From JAXMAR01 sp046350295 (GTDB lineage Bacteria; Planctomycetota; Planctomycetia; Gemmatales; Gemmataceae): a stretch of 64,000 nt of DNA. The DNA is taken from assembly GCA_046350295.1 (NCBI GenBank), contig JAXMAR010000011.1, forward strand, positions 1-64,000, given 5' to 3'. This document shows positions 17,048 to 27,205 of this stretch, piece after piece. Within the stretch, counting starts at the first letter, position 1, and the number at the start of each line of letters is the position of its first letter. The position numbers and the translations under genes were made by a program. Below the pieces are notes generated by a model that had not been told where the DNA came from, did not search any database, and worked only from the letters and a program-made list of their open reading frames with translations.

Positions 17048-20000
17048 ATGCGCTCGCTCCGGCTCTTCCTGTTGGTCCTCCTCGCCACGGCGCCCCTCCA
17101 CGCTCAGGGCTCTGGCAAGGACAAGGAGCCGGTCAAGAAAGACAAAGCCGTCGCCGAGCCTCCCAAGAAAGAAAAAACCCCCGCGGAGGCCAAGAAAGAA
17201 AAATCCCTCGCCGAGCCGCCGAAAGCCCCCCTCACACTCGATCAACTCAAGCTCTCGCCCGAGGCGCTCCTCATCATCGTCGACGACATGAAGGAGGTCC
17301 TCTCGCTCGTGCCCAAGATGGTCATGATCCGGCCCGACAAGCTCGCCTCCATGGAAGAGCGGATCAAGGCTTTGGAGAAGCTCCTGGGCCAGGACCGCAA
17401 GGCCGCCGGCGTGTGCAAGCTGAGCGGCCGCCTCGACGGCGACATCGTCGTGTTGCGCGGCGAGTTCCTCTTCTCCACCGAGCAACCGCGTGCGCGCGTC
17501 TTCCTGGGGCTGCAGGGCGCCTTTCTTACCGACGAAGGGGACCTGGACCGCGCAGCCGCGCAACTGGAGGCGGTGGAAGACGGCTACATCGTCAAGGTCG
17601 AGAAGCCGGGGAATCATCAGCTGTCGGTGAACCTGGCGGCGCCGGTGGGGCTGAGGCGAGCGGGCATCAGCGGCGGGAGCCCGGAGCGGAGCGTGGAGTT
17701 GGGCCTGCCCGGCGCGGCGGTGACGACGCTGTCGCTGGAGTTGCCGCCCGGCGTGAAAGAGCTGAGGTGGAACGACGTGCCGGAGAAGCGCAAGGGGGCG
17801 CGCTGGGAGCTGGCGCTCGGCAAGACCAAGGGTCTAGCGTTGACATGGAAGGAGCCGGTCGCCCTGCCGGGGACCGGACCTTTCCTCACGGTCGACGCGC
17901 AGATCACGGGCAAGATCGAAGAGACGCAGGTCATCTGGAACGCCGACCTCACGCTGGAAGACCTGCGCGGCCAGGCGAAAGAATGGCGTCTCGCCTTTCC
18001 CGCCGGCGCCCGCGCCGAGATCAAGGTCGCCGGCGGCCCCGGCGCCGAGCTTCAAGCGGTCGAAGGCAAGCCGTACACGCATCTGCTCAAGCTGGCCGAG
18101 CCGGGCACGGAGCGCTGGGTGGTCCACGTCGAGGCGATCCAGCCTCGCCCCGCCCCCGGAGCGCGGTTGGCGGTTGGCCCGTTTCAAGCGTTCGACGCCC
18201 AGCGGCAACAGGGGGCGATCACGCTACAGACAGGACCGGAGGCGCTGCGCGGCCAGCGCCTGGTCTACCACCGCTTCGGCGAAACGTATCAGCGGGAGCC
18301 CCCCAAAGGCGCGACCAATCTCGCTTTTTTCCAGTACTGGAATGCCGCCGGCAAGGGCAAGGGCCTGGTGCGCTCGCCCCTGGAGCTGGAATGGAAAATC
18401 GAGCGTGGCAGGGCGGAGACCAGCGTGGAGCACGACGTCCGTCTGCGCATCCTGCCGGACGACGCCTTCCTGGAGGTGACGAGTCGCTTTGCCGTGTCGG
18501 TGCGGCAGCGCGGCGTCGATCGACTCGACCTGCAGCTGCCCAGCGAATCCCCGGCGCCTGGCGCCGCGTGGACGCTCCTGCCCGGCCCGGCCTTTCCCGC
18601 GGCGCTCGACTGGATGGGCCTTTGGACCGAGTGGGTGGGCAAGAGCAGCGCCAAGCCGATGGAGTTCACGCTGGAAGGCGAAGGGGACGCGCTCGAATGG
18701 GTCCCCCCGGACGCCCAGGGGCGAGCCAGCGTGCGCTTCCTCAAAGAAGCGGACAAACCGCCGGTCGTGGTCCTGCACGGCCGCTACCGCATTGGCAAGG
18801 CTCCCGGCCGCCTGCGTCTTGTTCTGCCGAAGGCTCTCGGAACCGTCGAACGCGAGACCAAGACGGCGGTCCGGGCCGATGAGACCGTGGAGCTGTTGCG
18901 CGGCAAGGCGGGGTTCGAAGAGCCGGGCCCGGAGCCCCACCGCATCAGCGAAAGCCGCGACGGCGCGTTGTCGGAGTTAGAGGTGGCCTGGCGTCCGTAT
19001 CGGCCGGCCGTCGAGGTGGCGGGCGTTGCGGACGTCGAGATCTTCGAGCACACGGCCCACGTCGTCCTGCGGCTGCAAATCCCGGCGGCCCTTCGCGCCG
19101 GCCTGCCGATCGGCGGAGACGTGCCGCTGGATGTTCCTGCGAGCGTCAACAACCCGAAACGGCAATGGGTGAAGGACGATATCTATCGCGTGAGTTATGA
19201 CATGGAGCTGTCGGGGGAGGGAGAACGGCGCCTGGATCTCGTGTTTCCCTGGCCGCGTGGCGCCACGCGCCGCGAGGTGAAAGTGCGCGTCTGGGCGGAG
19301 GGAGGGACAATTCTGACCCTGGACCGCGCTGACGCGGAGTCCCGGCTCTGGAGCGAGCGCGGCGGCGAGGTGGTGGAGGAGAAAGACGCGTTTCCGAGCC
19401 TGGTTCTTTTCGGCGCCGGCGCGGATCCTCGACTGCGCCTGCGCGTGCGCGGCGTCGAGACGGCGCCGATGCTCGCGGATCGGGCCTTGATCCATGTGCG
19501 CATCGAGGAAGACGGAAGCCAGGACTACCGGGCGCGCTTCCACGTGAGCAAGTTTCTCGTCCGCCGCCTGCGCATCGAGCTTCCACAAGCGGCTTCCGCC
19601 TGCCTCAAGAGCGCCACGCTCAACGGCGCCGCTTTGAGCTGGGAGGCCGACCCGCGCAACTTCAACGTGGCGAACATCAGCGTCGAGCCGGGCCTGATCA
19701 ACGGCGCGGCGCTTCTTGAACTCAAGTACCTGGTGACGCCGGAAGGGGCGTCGCCATGGCGGCCTCTGCTCCGGCCGCCGGTCTGGATCGGCGACGTGCA
19801 CTTCACGCGCATCCGCTGGCAAATCGACCTGGCAGGCGCCGGACTCGCTATCCCTTGGGGCCCCGAGCTGCGAGCGGAATCTCGTTTGGGCCTCACGGGC
19901 TGGCTGCTCGGCCCGACGCCGGCGCTGAATAACGCGGAACTCGACGCCTGGCTGACAGGGCAGAACAGCATGGAGCCGCCGGCGCCCGTGTCCCTGGTCC

Positions 20001-20440
20001 TCGACCAGCGGCGACTGGAGCCCGCGGCCCTGCTCCTCATGGCGCGACCGCTCTGGCTGCTTCTGTGCTCCGGGGCCGTGCTTCTACTCGGCCTCGTCTT
20101 GCTGTTGACGCATGCGCCGCGGTTTCTGGCCTGGCTATGCGCCGGCCTCGTCGTCCTTGGCCTGTTCGCCCTCGCCTGGCTCTACCCAGCGCTGCTCGGC
20201 TATCTCTTCTACGGCGCCCAACCCGGCCTGGTCGCCTTCATCCTGCTCTGCGGCGTCCAGTGGCTCATCCGCCAGAACTATCGCCGACAGATGGTCTTCT
20301 TACCCGGCTTCTCACGCCTCAAGGCCGGCAGTTCCTTGACCAAGGCGCCGGTCACGCGCGAGCCTTCGACCATCGACGCCCCGGCCTCGGTCGCCGCCAA
20401 ACCAAGCTCCGTGCAGGGAACCGGAAGCGTTTCCACATGA
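17048..20440 (+). CDS. Giant secreted, membrane-anchored beta-rich protein (first of pair)
   Basis: A 1130-residue protein. It begins with a signal peptide (MRSLRLFLLVLLATAPLHAQ), then a Lys/Glu/Pro repeat linker to about residue 57, then a helical segment (PLTLDQLKLSPEALLIIVDD...) and about 900 residues of predicted beta structure with Gly/Pro turns. Near the C-terminus (about residues 1000-1085) are three or four hydrophobic helices (LLLMARPLWLLLCSGAVLLL and following), ending in a basic tail. The bulk should be outside the cytoplasm, held by the C-terminal membrane segments. The stop overlaps the start of the next giant gene (ATGA). No known domain is recognised. The ATG at 17048 was chosen because the signal starts there; 17024 would add eight residues. 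Confidence 0.8.
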   Translation: MRSLRLFLLVLLATAPLHAQGSGKDKEPVKKDKAVAEPPKKEKTPAEAKKEKSLAEPPKAPLTLDQLKLSPEALLIIVDDMKEVLSLVPKMVMIRPDKLASMEERIKALEKLLGQDRKAAGVCKLSGRLDGDIVVLRGEFLFSTEQPRARVFLGLQGAFLTDEGDLDRAAAQLEAVEDGYIVKVEKPGNHQLSVNLAAPVGLRRAGISGGSPERSVELGLPGAAVTTLSLELPPGVKELRWNDVPEKRKGARWELALGKTKGLALTWKEPVALPGTGPFLTVDAQITGKIEETQVIWNADLTLEDLRGQAKEWRLAFPAGARAEIKVAGGPGAELQAVEGKPYTHLLKLAEPGTERWVVHVEAIQPRPAPGARLAVGPFQAFDAQRQQGAITLQTGPEALRGQRLVYHRFGETYQREPPKGATNLAFFQYWNAAGKGKGLVRSPLELEWKIERGRAETSVEHDVRLRILPDDAFLEVTSRFAVSVRQRGVDRLDLQLPSESPAPGAAWTLLPGPAFPAALDWMGLWTEWVGKSSAKPMEFTLEGEGDALEWVPPDAQGRASVRFLKEADKPPVVVLHGRYRIGKAPGRLRLVLPKALGTVERETKTAVRADETVELLRGKAGFEEPGPEPHRISESRDGALSELEVAWRPYRPAVEVAGVADVEIFEHTAHVVLRLQIPAALRAGLPIGGDVPLDVPASVNNPKRQWVKDDIYRVSYDMELSGEGERRLDLVFPWPRGATRREVKVRVWAEGGTILTLDRADAESRLWSERGGEVVEEKDAFPSLVLFGAGADPRLRLRVRGVETAPMLADRALIHVRIEEDGSQDYRARFHVSKFLVRRLRIELPQAASACLKSATLNGAALSWEADPRNFNVANISVEPGLINGAALLELKYLVTPEGASPWRPLLRPPVWIGDVHFTRIRWQIDLAGAGLAIPWGPELRAESRLGLTGWLLGPTPALNNAELDAWLTGQNSMEPPAPVSLVLDQRRLEPAALLLMARPLWLLLCSGAVLLLGLVLLLTHAPRFLAWLCAGLVVLGLFALAWLYPALLGYLFYGAQPGLVAFILLCGVQWLIRQNYRRQMVFLPGFSRLKAGSSLTKAPVTREPSTIDAPASVAAKPSSVQGTGSVST

Positions 20441-23400
20441 ACCGACGTCTTCGTCAGCGTCTGCGCTTCCCCGCCCTGTTCGTGGGCGTCGTCGGCTTGA
20501 CTGTTGCGCTCCTACGGGGGTCGGTCGCGTGGACCGGCGGCTCGGAGCCCTTGCCCGATCCCGTCCCACTTCGCCGCATCGTCCTGCCGCCATCCCGCCT
20601 CGCGCTCGAGGTGGAAAAGGCCGCGCCAGGCGTCTTGATTCCCCTGCCGCGCGACGAGTTCGAGTCTCGCCTTCGCAAGATCGCTCAACTCAAGGAGGCG
20701 TCCGCCGCTCCGCCGCGTCTCGTCAAGGCCCGCTACGTGGCAGAGCTCAAAGGAAACGCCCTCGTCGGTCGTAGCGGCGCCTGGACCGTCGAGGCGGGCG
20801 GAGGCCCCGGCGTCCTGCCTCTGCCCACCTTGAACCTTGCGCTCGGAACCATGCGGAATGTGCATGGCGCGGAGGTCCTCCTGGGAGACCTGGACGGCAA
20901 GAACCTTGGACTGTGGGTCGACGAGCCAACCGACATCTTCTTTGACTGGAGCGTGCGCGGCGTTCCCCGCCCGGACGGCCTCGCTTTCGACCTGCGACTG
21001 CCGCCGGCGTTGACCGGTACGCTGGAGTTGATTCTGCCCGACGAATTCACCCTGAGCGCCCAGGATCTGCCCGTTTCCGGACCGCGCGAAGTCGAGGTGA
21101 AAGGCAAGAACGCCTGGTCGCTTCAGATCGGCGGTCGCAGTCAGGTGGAGTTGTCGCTGCGGCGCAATCTCGAAGGAGAGCGCACCGCCGGCGCCGTTCT
21201 GGCCCAGGCCCACACGCGCGTGCAGGTCTGGCCCCAAGCGCAGGCCGCCGATTTCGAGTTTCAGATCGATCTCTTGCACACCGGCGCCCGCGAGTTGCTC
21301 CTCCGCTGCGATCCGGACCTCGAGCCTTACGAGATCACGGCACGAACGGCAGATGTCGTCGGCTGGGACATTCGCGACGGCAAAGCGCCCGATCCCAAGA
21401 AGAAGGGAGAGACGATCGGGCAACGCCAAATCGTCGTCCGCCTCCGCGAGCCGGCACGCGGTCCGCTGGCGGGGCTGCGGGTGCGCTGCCTGGGCGCCTG
21501 GTCGGACGCGGCTGCCTGGAAATGCCCGCACATGGCGCTCGAAGGCGGCATCTTGCGGGGCGAGACCATCAAGTTGACGTTCGCCCCGGAACTGCAACTG
21601 CAGGATTGGAGCGCCGGCGCCTTCCGGCTTCTCGGCGCCACGACGGATCCCGACGGCGGCCAGGCGCTGAACCTGGAAAGCGCCTTGCTGCGCCTGGGCG
21701 ACAGCGCCCGCCCGAGCGGCCGCCTCCTGAGCAAGGGGACACGCCTTCACGCCGAGTCGCGGCTGCGCTGGAGCGTGCAGCCGACGCGCGAAACGCTCGA
21801 CATGGATCTATCCTTGACGGCGGAGCGCGGCCGGCTGGACCAGATCGCGTGCGCCCTGCCCAAACAGCCCGGGTGGACGGTCGACGTGGTCGAAGCGGAG
21901 GCCAAGGATCGCATCCGCGCCTGGAATCAGGACGGCGCGCTGTTGCTGATGGAATTGAGCAAGGGTCTGACGCCGCCCGAGCCGCTGCGGCTGCGTCTTC
22001 GCCTGACGCGTCCGCTACCTTTCTCGACAAAAGAACGCGTTCTCGACTTTCCGGAGTTTCAGGTGGTCAACGCCTCGAGCAGGAAGGACGAGCTGCGCAT
22101 CGATTTGCATTCTGCTCTCCGCGCCCGGATCCTTTCGAGCAGCGTCGCCCCCGTGCCGGCGCCGGATGGCCTTGCGCCGCCCCTGTTCTACTTCAGCGTC
22201 CCCGAGCGTGCGATCACGGGCAAGCTGCTGGTGGGGCCTGACCAGTCCCGCCTGGCGGTTCGGCTGCTTCACGAGGCGCAATGGACCTCCCCGCCTCATG
22301 TCCGGGTAAAGTTGCAAATCGAGCCGCTTTCCGGTCTCAGTCCAGCGGTCGATCTTCTGAGCGGTATCCAGGGAGTCAGCTGGCGCCTCGAGGAGAAGCC
22401 CGGAGAACCCGCCGCACGCGTGGAACGCAACCCGCGACACGGCCTGAGCGCCCCGCTGCGCCTCCTGGGCGGCGCCCATCCCTTGGATCGCCTCGCCCTG
22501 GCCGCGACGCAGTCGACCGGGGAATGGTGGCGCCTGCGCTTGCCGGGGCCCGTGCAGGAGAACATCAGCGTGGTTCTGACTGCTCCGCTTGTGGCGGGCA
22601 AGGATGGCGCCTTCCACGTCCCGCTCCTTGCCGTTCCCAACGCGGAACGTCAGGAAGGATTGGTCCGCCTTGGATCCCCGACCGGCGCCCTCCAGGAAAC
22701 CCAGGCGGTCGGCCTGCGCCCCGGGGCCGGGAACGAATCGTACCGCTTCGGCGCCACCCTGCACGCGCCCTTGCTCAGTGTGCAGACAACCGCGCATAGC
22801 GCCGGGGCGACGCTGTGCGACCGGGCGACGTGGATTACCTACCTGGAGCCGGGCAAGGGGCCCGAGCATTGTTTTTCGTTCGATATCTGGAACTGGCGCG
22901 AGCGCCTGCTGCCTGTCCTGCTCCCCCCCGACAGCGAATTGATCTCCGTCCGCGCGGCCGATCACTGGCAAGAAGCCACGGCGACGAAGGTGGTTCCGGA
23001 GGGGGTGCGGGTCTCGATACCCACGGGCGGCGCCAAGCGGCAGCGGATCGTCATTCGCTATCGCTCGGTGGCGGGCGAGCGGTCCATGGCGCCCTGGTGG
23101 TCGGTGGCGCTCGTCGAGCCAACGCCGCCCACGCCGCCGCTCCGCTCGACGCGCGTGTGGCGCCTGCACCCGGACCTCATCCCGCTCGACCAGGGTCTGT
23201 TCTCCGGCACGCGCGGTTTGATGCGGCTACCTGCGGGCGAGATCGACCTGGGCAAAGTCTGGCACGCGGCGGATAGTCTTCTCCCGGAAACGGGATCGAC
23301 CGCCCACCCGGAAGACCGCTCCGTGCAGGTTCTGCTCGGCGCGGAAGCCGCGCTGCGCAAGCGACTCACGCCCGAAAGCACGCTCGGGCAGGCCCTCGGC

Positions 23401-26400
23401 ATGCTGTGGCAGGACGAGAACGTCCGCGCCTTGCCGCTGGTGGTCGATCAGGACGCGCTGCTGCAAGCCGGCGTCTCCACGGGATCCGCACTCGCCTCCT
23501 TCCCCAAGGGAGCCTCGGGCAAGCCGTTCTGGGACAGCCTCGGCCTGGTCTGGATCCCCGGCCGCAGCGTTGTCTTGACGACCCGCGCCAAGGACGCGGC
23601 CATGCAGAAGAACTGGGGCCGCAACTGGCACGCGCTATTCGAGGATTCGGCCGTCCTCGCCGAGCGCTCGGGCAAGGATTTCGACGGCGCCCTGGTCTCT
23701 CTGGCGCCATGGCTCTTTGGCTTGCCCCCCGGCCTATTCCCCGACAATCCGAGCCTGGCCGATGACGACGACTTTGCCGGCGAGCGGACGCCGCTGGGCG
23801 GCTGGCGCGAATATCAACCCCTGCCCGGAACGACGCCGCCGGGCGAGATGGTCGTCGCACGCATCTTCTCACTGCACCTGATCGGCGTCGGTCTGGCCAT
23901 CTTGAGCGTAGTCGCTTTCTTGTTGAGTCGGGGACGAGCCGGTCCGTGGCGGTCGCGTCTGTTCCTGATCGCCTTCGCCGCGGCCGCTGCCGCCATGGTG
24001 CGTTTGCCGAACGGGTGGCGGTTATGCTTCATCTGGCCGCTCCTCACGCTCGGTCTCATCCTCTGCTGGACCTACGGGTCTCTTTTGACGCGGCGCGGCG
24101 GCGCCGCCGGGTCCCCCTCGACGGCGAGCGCGGTCAAGGTGACCGGCGCCGTGGCCGGCCTCTGCCTTGTCCTGCTCGCAGGCATGCCCCAGGGCGCCGC
24201 TCAGCCCGCGAAGGTGGAAACGTACACCGTCTTTCTCGTCCCCACGGACGGAGGGAAACAGACGGCTCTCGTTACGCCTGACCTGCTCAAGAAGCTCGAT
24301 GAGCTGGAAAGCAAAACCACGCCGCGCACGGTTCACGCCGTGCTCCTCGGCGCCGAATATCAGGGCCGCTGGCAGGGCGCCGCCTTCGAAGTGCGGGCTC
24401 GCTTCGACCTCCATTCGGACGCGGAAACGGCGACGCTGCACCTGCCCCTGACGGGGATCGAGATCAAGGAAGGCGCCCTCCTCGACGGAGCTCCCGTCTT
24501 CCCAACGCCTGCGCCCGCCGCCAAGGGCGGCTTCCACGTTCCCATCCACGGCAAAGGCAGGCGCCGCCTCGAGTTGACAGGTCTGGTTCGCCTGGGCGCA
24601 GCCGCCGACTTCCAGGAAATTCGGGTAGGCATCCCGCGCCTGCCGCGCAGCCGCATCGATTTTCAGGTGCCACTTTCCCTGGGCGCGCCGGTCCTGGTCG
24701 CGTGCCAGGGGGAGGAACAGGTGCGCGACGACAAGACCATGCGCGAGATTCAGGCCAACCTCGGGCGTGAAGCCGCCTTGCACTTGCGTTTCCCGAGCGG
24801 CGTCCCGGCGACGTCGGCGGCCGCCGAAGTGCGCGAGATGTACTTCTGGGACCTGCGTCCTCTCAGCGCGACTTTAAATGGCGTCCTTCAATACACGATC
24901 AGCAAGGGGACTCTGTCGCAGCTGAGCTTCGACGTTCCCGAAGGGATGGACGTGCGGGGGGTCGAGTTGCTCACGTTTTCCGGCGGCGCCGGCGCGGGGA
25001 CGCCCGCGCTGCGCTCCTGGCGTCTGGAAGGTAAGGAACCGAAGCGGCAACTCCACCTGGATCCCGGCGCCGCGCTGACCGGCCGGTTCCAGGTCAACCT
25101 GAGCCTGGCGCCGCGGCTGCGCGCCGTCGAGCAGACCCTGAGTCTTCGACTGCCGACTCCTGTCAAGATCAAGATCGCCGAAAGCTCTCTCGCCTACCGT
25201 CTCGACGGCCTGGAGAGCAAGGAGACACCGGTCAACCTGACGTACACGCTCATCGCCCCTGAGCAGTTTGCCAAACTATGGAAAGCCGCCGGACAACGTG
25301 AAACCGCGACATCCATCACCAAGGCGCTGACCTTTCGCCGCTCCGGCGCCCCGAACGGCTTCCAGTTGACGCTGCAACCCGTCGCGCCGCGCGGGAGCGC
25401 GGACCTCCGCTGGACCGCGCACGGCGACCGGGCAGAGTTGCTTGCAACCTTCACGCTGTCCGCGACGCGCGACGAGGAACTCTCCCTCATCGAAATCCGG
25501 GTCCCAAAGGACCTGCACATCACTCAGGTCCTGGGGCCCAATCTCCACCACTGGTCTCGGCAAGACGACAACCTTCAGGTCTGGCTAGCCAGCGCAAAGC
25601 CGAAAGCGATCCTCGAGGTGCGCGGCTGGAAAGAGGCGGCCAAAACCGGCGCCCCCACGATCTCCAAGGTCAATTTGCCCATAGTCGCCTTGGCGGCGGT
25701 CAAGCTGCCACAGACGCGGGTTTCTCTCGAACCGGCCCCTGGCTTCCAACTCGGCGCCGTCGCCGCCAAGGGCATGACACGTGCGCCGGCGCCGCTCCCG
25801 CCCGCGCTGCGCTACGAGGCGACCGGACCCGGCGCCAACCTCACGCTGGAGGTCCACCGCGACGACTCCGACACGCGCACGCAAGCGGTTACGTCGGTGG
25901 AGCTGCGCGACGGGATGTGGCGCGTGCGCCTGTCGGGCCGCTGGCACAGTTTCCGAACCGAGCCTCGGGACATTGCCGTAGCGCTCAACGGAGCCCTTGG
26001 ACGATCCGCACAGTTGAGCGCAGGACCGGACGTGGATGTTCGCAAAGACCCCGGGGCGCCTGCCCGGTGGACCTTGCATCCGCGCGGGAAAGCGATCTCG
26101 ATGCCTCTTCATTTCACCATCGAGTACCAGGCGCCGGCGGCGTCTCCCTTCGTGTTCGCGGTCCCCGGATTGACCGTGGACGGAAAAGCGCCCGACGAGG
26201 AAACCGTCACGCTCGACGCCGGACTCAAGCTCAAGAACGCCGGACGCCTGACGCCGGTGAAAGAGGCCAAAGCCGCGCGAGCCGTAGACCGCGCCGTGTG
26301 GCGGCGGACCGGCGCTGCAGACGCCATCGTCGTGGAGGCGAGCGGGCTGTCTTCCGATCCGGCGCTGGATATCCGGCTTGGCCAGCAACAGGCGCTGTTC

Positions 26401-26796
26401 ACCCTTGAGGGACGCTGGCTCCACGAGGCCGCCTTCCTGGTGACCTCGCGCCGCGACAACGAGCTGCGCTTCCGCCTTCCCGACACGGCCCGGCTACGGG
26501 CCGTCGCGCTCGATGAGAGTCCCTTGCCCGCACGCCCGGTCGACGGTGGCTACACGGTGTCCCTGGCCGCGGTCCCGGGGCCGTCGCGCCTGTTGATCGC
26601 GTGGGACTATGCGGACGAGGACCGCCTTCGTCCCAACCTCGCCGGTGCGTTTCCCGGACAGCCCCACCCCGCTTCTGGCCGCGACGGTGGCCGTGCCCAG
26701 CGGTTGGCGCGCGACGCTGCGCCAACGGCTGCCGCGCCCATGGATGCCACGGTCCTGAAGGAAAGAAGGAGGCGATGGACAAGGAGCCGGCTCTGA
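20437..26796 (+). CDS. Giant secreted/membrane protein with two related modules (second of pair)
   Basis: From the ATG at 20437 the frame codes 2119 residues. An N-terminal hydrophobic segment (about residues 10-28) is followed by about 1100 residues of beta-rich module A, a cluster of membrane helices at nt 23860-24110, a second signal-peptide-like stretch without its own Met (VTGAVAGLCLVLLAGMPQGA, nt about 24140-24200), then beta-rich module B. A segment of the type x-A-x-Y-x-G-x-W/L-x-G occurs early in both modules and in the upstream giant protein, suggesting one ancestral module. The last 50 residues look out of frame: from about 26625 the +1 frame gives the better sequence VPTSPVRFPDSPTPLLAATV to a TGA at 26758. 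Not recognised beyond this. Confidence 0.75.
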   Translation: MNRRLRQRLRFPALFVGVVGLTVALLRGSVAWTGGSEPLPDPVPLRRIVLPPSRLALEVEKAAPGVLIPLPRDEFESRLRKIAQLKEASAAPPRLVKARYVAELKGNALVGRSGAWTVEAGGGPGVLPLPTLNLALGTMRNVHGAEVLLGDLDGKNLGLWVDEPTDIFFDWSVRGVPRPDGLAFDLRLPPALTGTLELILPDEFTLSAQDLPVSGPREVEVKGKNAWSLQIGGRSQVELSLRRNLEGERTAGAVLAQAHTRVQVWPQAQAADFEFQIDLLHTGARELLLRCDPDLEPYEITARTADVVGWDIRDGKAPDPKKKGETIGQRQIVVRLREPARGPLAGLRVRCLGAWSDAAAWKCPHMALEGGILRGETIKLTFAPELQLQDWSAGAFRLLGATTDPDGGQALNLESALLRLGDSARPSGRLLSKGTRLHAESRLRWSVQPTRETLDMDLSLTAERGRLDQIACALPKQPGWTVDVVEAEAKDRIRAWNQDGALLLMELSKGLTPPEPLRLRLRLTRPLPFSTKERVLDFPEFQVVNASSRKDELRIDLHSALRARILSSSVAPVPAPDGLAPPLFYFSVPERAITGKLLVGPDQSRLAVRLLHEAQWTSPPHVRVKLQIEPLSGLSPAVDLLSGIQGVSWRLEEKPGEPAARVERNPRHGLSAPLRLLGGAHPLDRLALAATQSTGEWWRLRLPGPVQENISVVLTAPLVAGKDGAFHVPLLAVPNAERQEGLVRLGSPTGALQETQAVGLRPGAGNESYRFGATLHAPLLSVQTTAHSAGATLCDRATWITYLEPGKGPEHCFSFDIWNWRERLLPVLLPPDSELISVRAADHWQEATATKVVPEGVRVSIPTGGAKRQRIVIRYRSVAGERSMAPWWSVALVEPTPPTPPLRSTRVWRLHPDLIPLDQGLFSGTRGLMRLPAGEIDLGKVWHAADSLLPETGSTAHPEDRSVQVLLGAEAALRKRLTPESTLGQALGMLWQDENVRALPLVVDQDALLQAGVSTGSALASFPKGASGKPFWDSLGLVWIPGRSVVLTTRAKDAAMQKNWGRNWHALFEDSAVLAERSGKDFDGALVSLAPWLFGLPPGLFPDNPSLADDDDFAGERTPLGGWREYQPLPGTTPPGEMVVARIFSLHLIGVGLAILSVVAFLLSRGRAGPWRSRLFLIAFAAAAAAMVRLPNGWRLCFIWPLLTLGLILCWTYGSLLTRRGGAAGSPSTASAVKVTGAVAGLCLVLLAGMPQGAAQPAKVETYTVFLVPTDGGKQTALVTPDLLKKLDELESKTTPRTVHAVLLGAEYQGRWQGAAFEVRARFDLHSDAETATLHLPLTGIEIKEGALLDGAPVFPTPAPAAKGGFHVPIHGKGRRRLELTGLVRLGAAADFQEIRVGIPRLPRSRIDFQVPLSLGAPVLVACQGEEQVRDDKTMREIQANLGREAALHLRFPSGVPATSAAAEVREMYFWDLRPLSATLNGVLQYTISKGTLSQLSFDVPEGMDVRGVELLTFSGGAGAGTPALRSWRLEGKEPKRQLHLDPGAALTGRFQVNLSLAPRLRAVEQTLSLRLPTPVKIKIAESSLAYRLDGLESKETPVNLTYTLIAPEQFAKLWKAAGQRETATSITKALTFRRSGAPNGFQLTLQPVAPRGSADLRWTAHGDRAELLATFTLSATRDEELSLIEIRVPKDLHITQVLGPNLHHWSRQDDNLQVWLASAKPKAILEVRGWKEAAKTGAPTISKVNLPIVALAAVKLPQTRVSLEPAPGFQLGAVAAKGMTRAPAPLPPALRYEATGPGANLTLEVHRDDSDTRTQAVTSVELRDGMWRVRLSGRWHSFRTEPRDIAVALNGALGRSAQLSAGPDVDVRKDPGAPARWTLHPRGKAISMPLHFTIEYQAPAASPFVFAVPGLTVDGKAPDEETVTLDAGLKLKNAGRLTPVKEAKAARAVDRAVWRRTGAADAIVVEASGLSSDPALDIRLGQQQALFTLEGRWLHEAAFLVTSRRDNELRFRLPDTARLRAVALDESPLPARPVDGGYTVSLAAVPGPSRLLIAWDYADEDRLRPNLAGAFPGQPHPASGRDGGRAQRLARDAAPTAAAPMDATVLKERRRRWTRSRL

Positions 26797-27200
26797 CGTG
26801 GGTCGCCCACGAACTGCCCGGCCCCTCCTGGCAAGGCCCCGTCTGGCGCTACGCGGCGGCCGACGCGGAGAAATTCCCGTTCGCCATGGTGGATCTGCAA
26901 GAGACGCGACGCCAGCGTATGCGCCAGCTTCTCGATCTGGTGTTGGTAACGCTAGTGGCGCTCCTCATCATCTCGCTGTTGCCGCGCAGCCGCGCCCTCG
27001 CCCGCGCCACCTGGCCCGAGCAGCTCATCGCCGCCGCGTTCCTCGGGGCCTTCGCTTGGGACTGGAGCGCGTTGGCGTTTGCGCTGATCGGAGTGGGAAT
27101 CCTGGGACGAGCGTGGATTCAGGTGCTTCGCTTGCGCGGCTGGGTCGCCGGCCTGTGGAGAACCGCCCCGCCGCCGCCGGAAGCGGCATCCGGCGCCTGA
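26775..27200 (+). CDS. Small membrane protein at the end of the giant locus
   Basis: A 141-residue protein: about 50 soluble residues (MDKEPALTWVAHELPGPSW ... KFPFAMVDLQETRRQR), then two or three membrane helices (LLDLVLVTLVALLIISLL and LIAAAFLGAFAWDW-ALAFALIGVGIL) and a Pro/Ala-rich tail. It overlaps the nominal end of the giant gene by 22 bases in another frame; AGGAGG lies only two bases before the ATG, which is short spacing. It may be a separate gene or the true C-terminal membrane anchor of the giant protein separated by the indels near 26625 and 26760; the 20437-27200 span (6764 bases) allows either. Not recognised. Confidence 0.55.
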   Translation: MDKEPALTWVAHELPGPSWQGPVWRYAAADAEKFPFAMVDLQETRRQRMRQLLDLVLVTLVALLIISLLPRSRALARATWPEQLIAAAFLGAFAWDWSALAFALIGVGILGRAWIQVLRLRGWVAGLWRTAPPPPEAASGA

Positions 27201-27205
27201 TTCAC

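Noticed and set aside
20065..20436. N-terminal extension of the second giant gene
   Set aside because: It lies in another frame of the first giant gene and is Arg/Pro-rich shadow sequence; the ATGA overlap at 20437 is a far better start.
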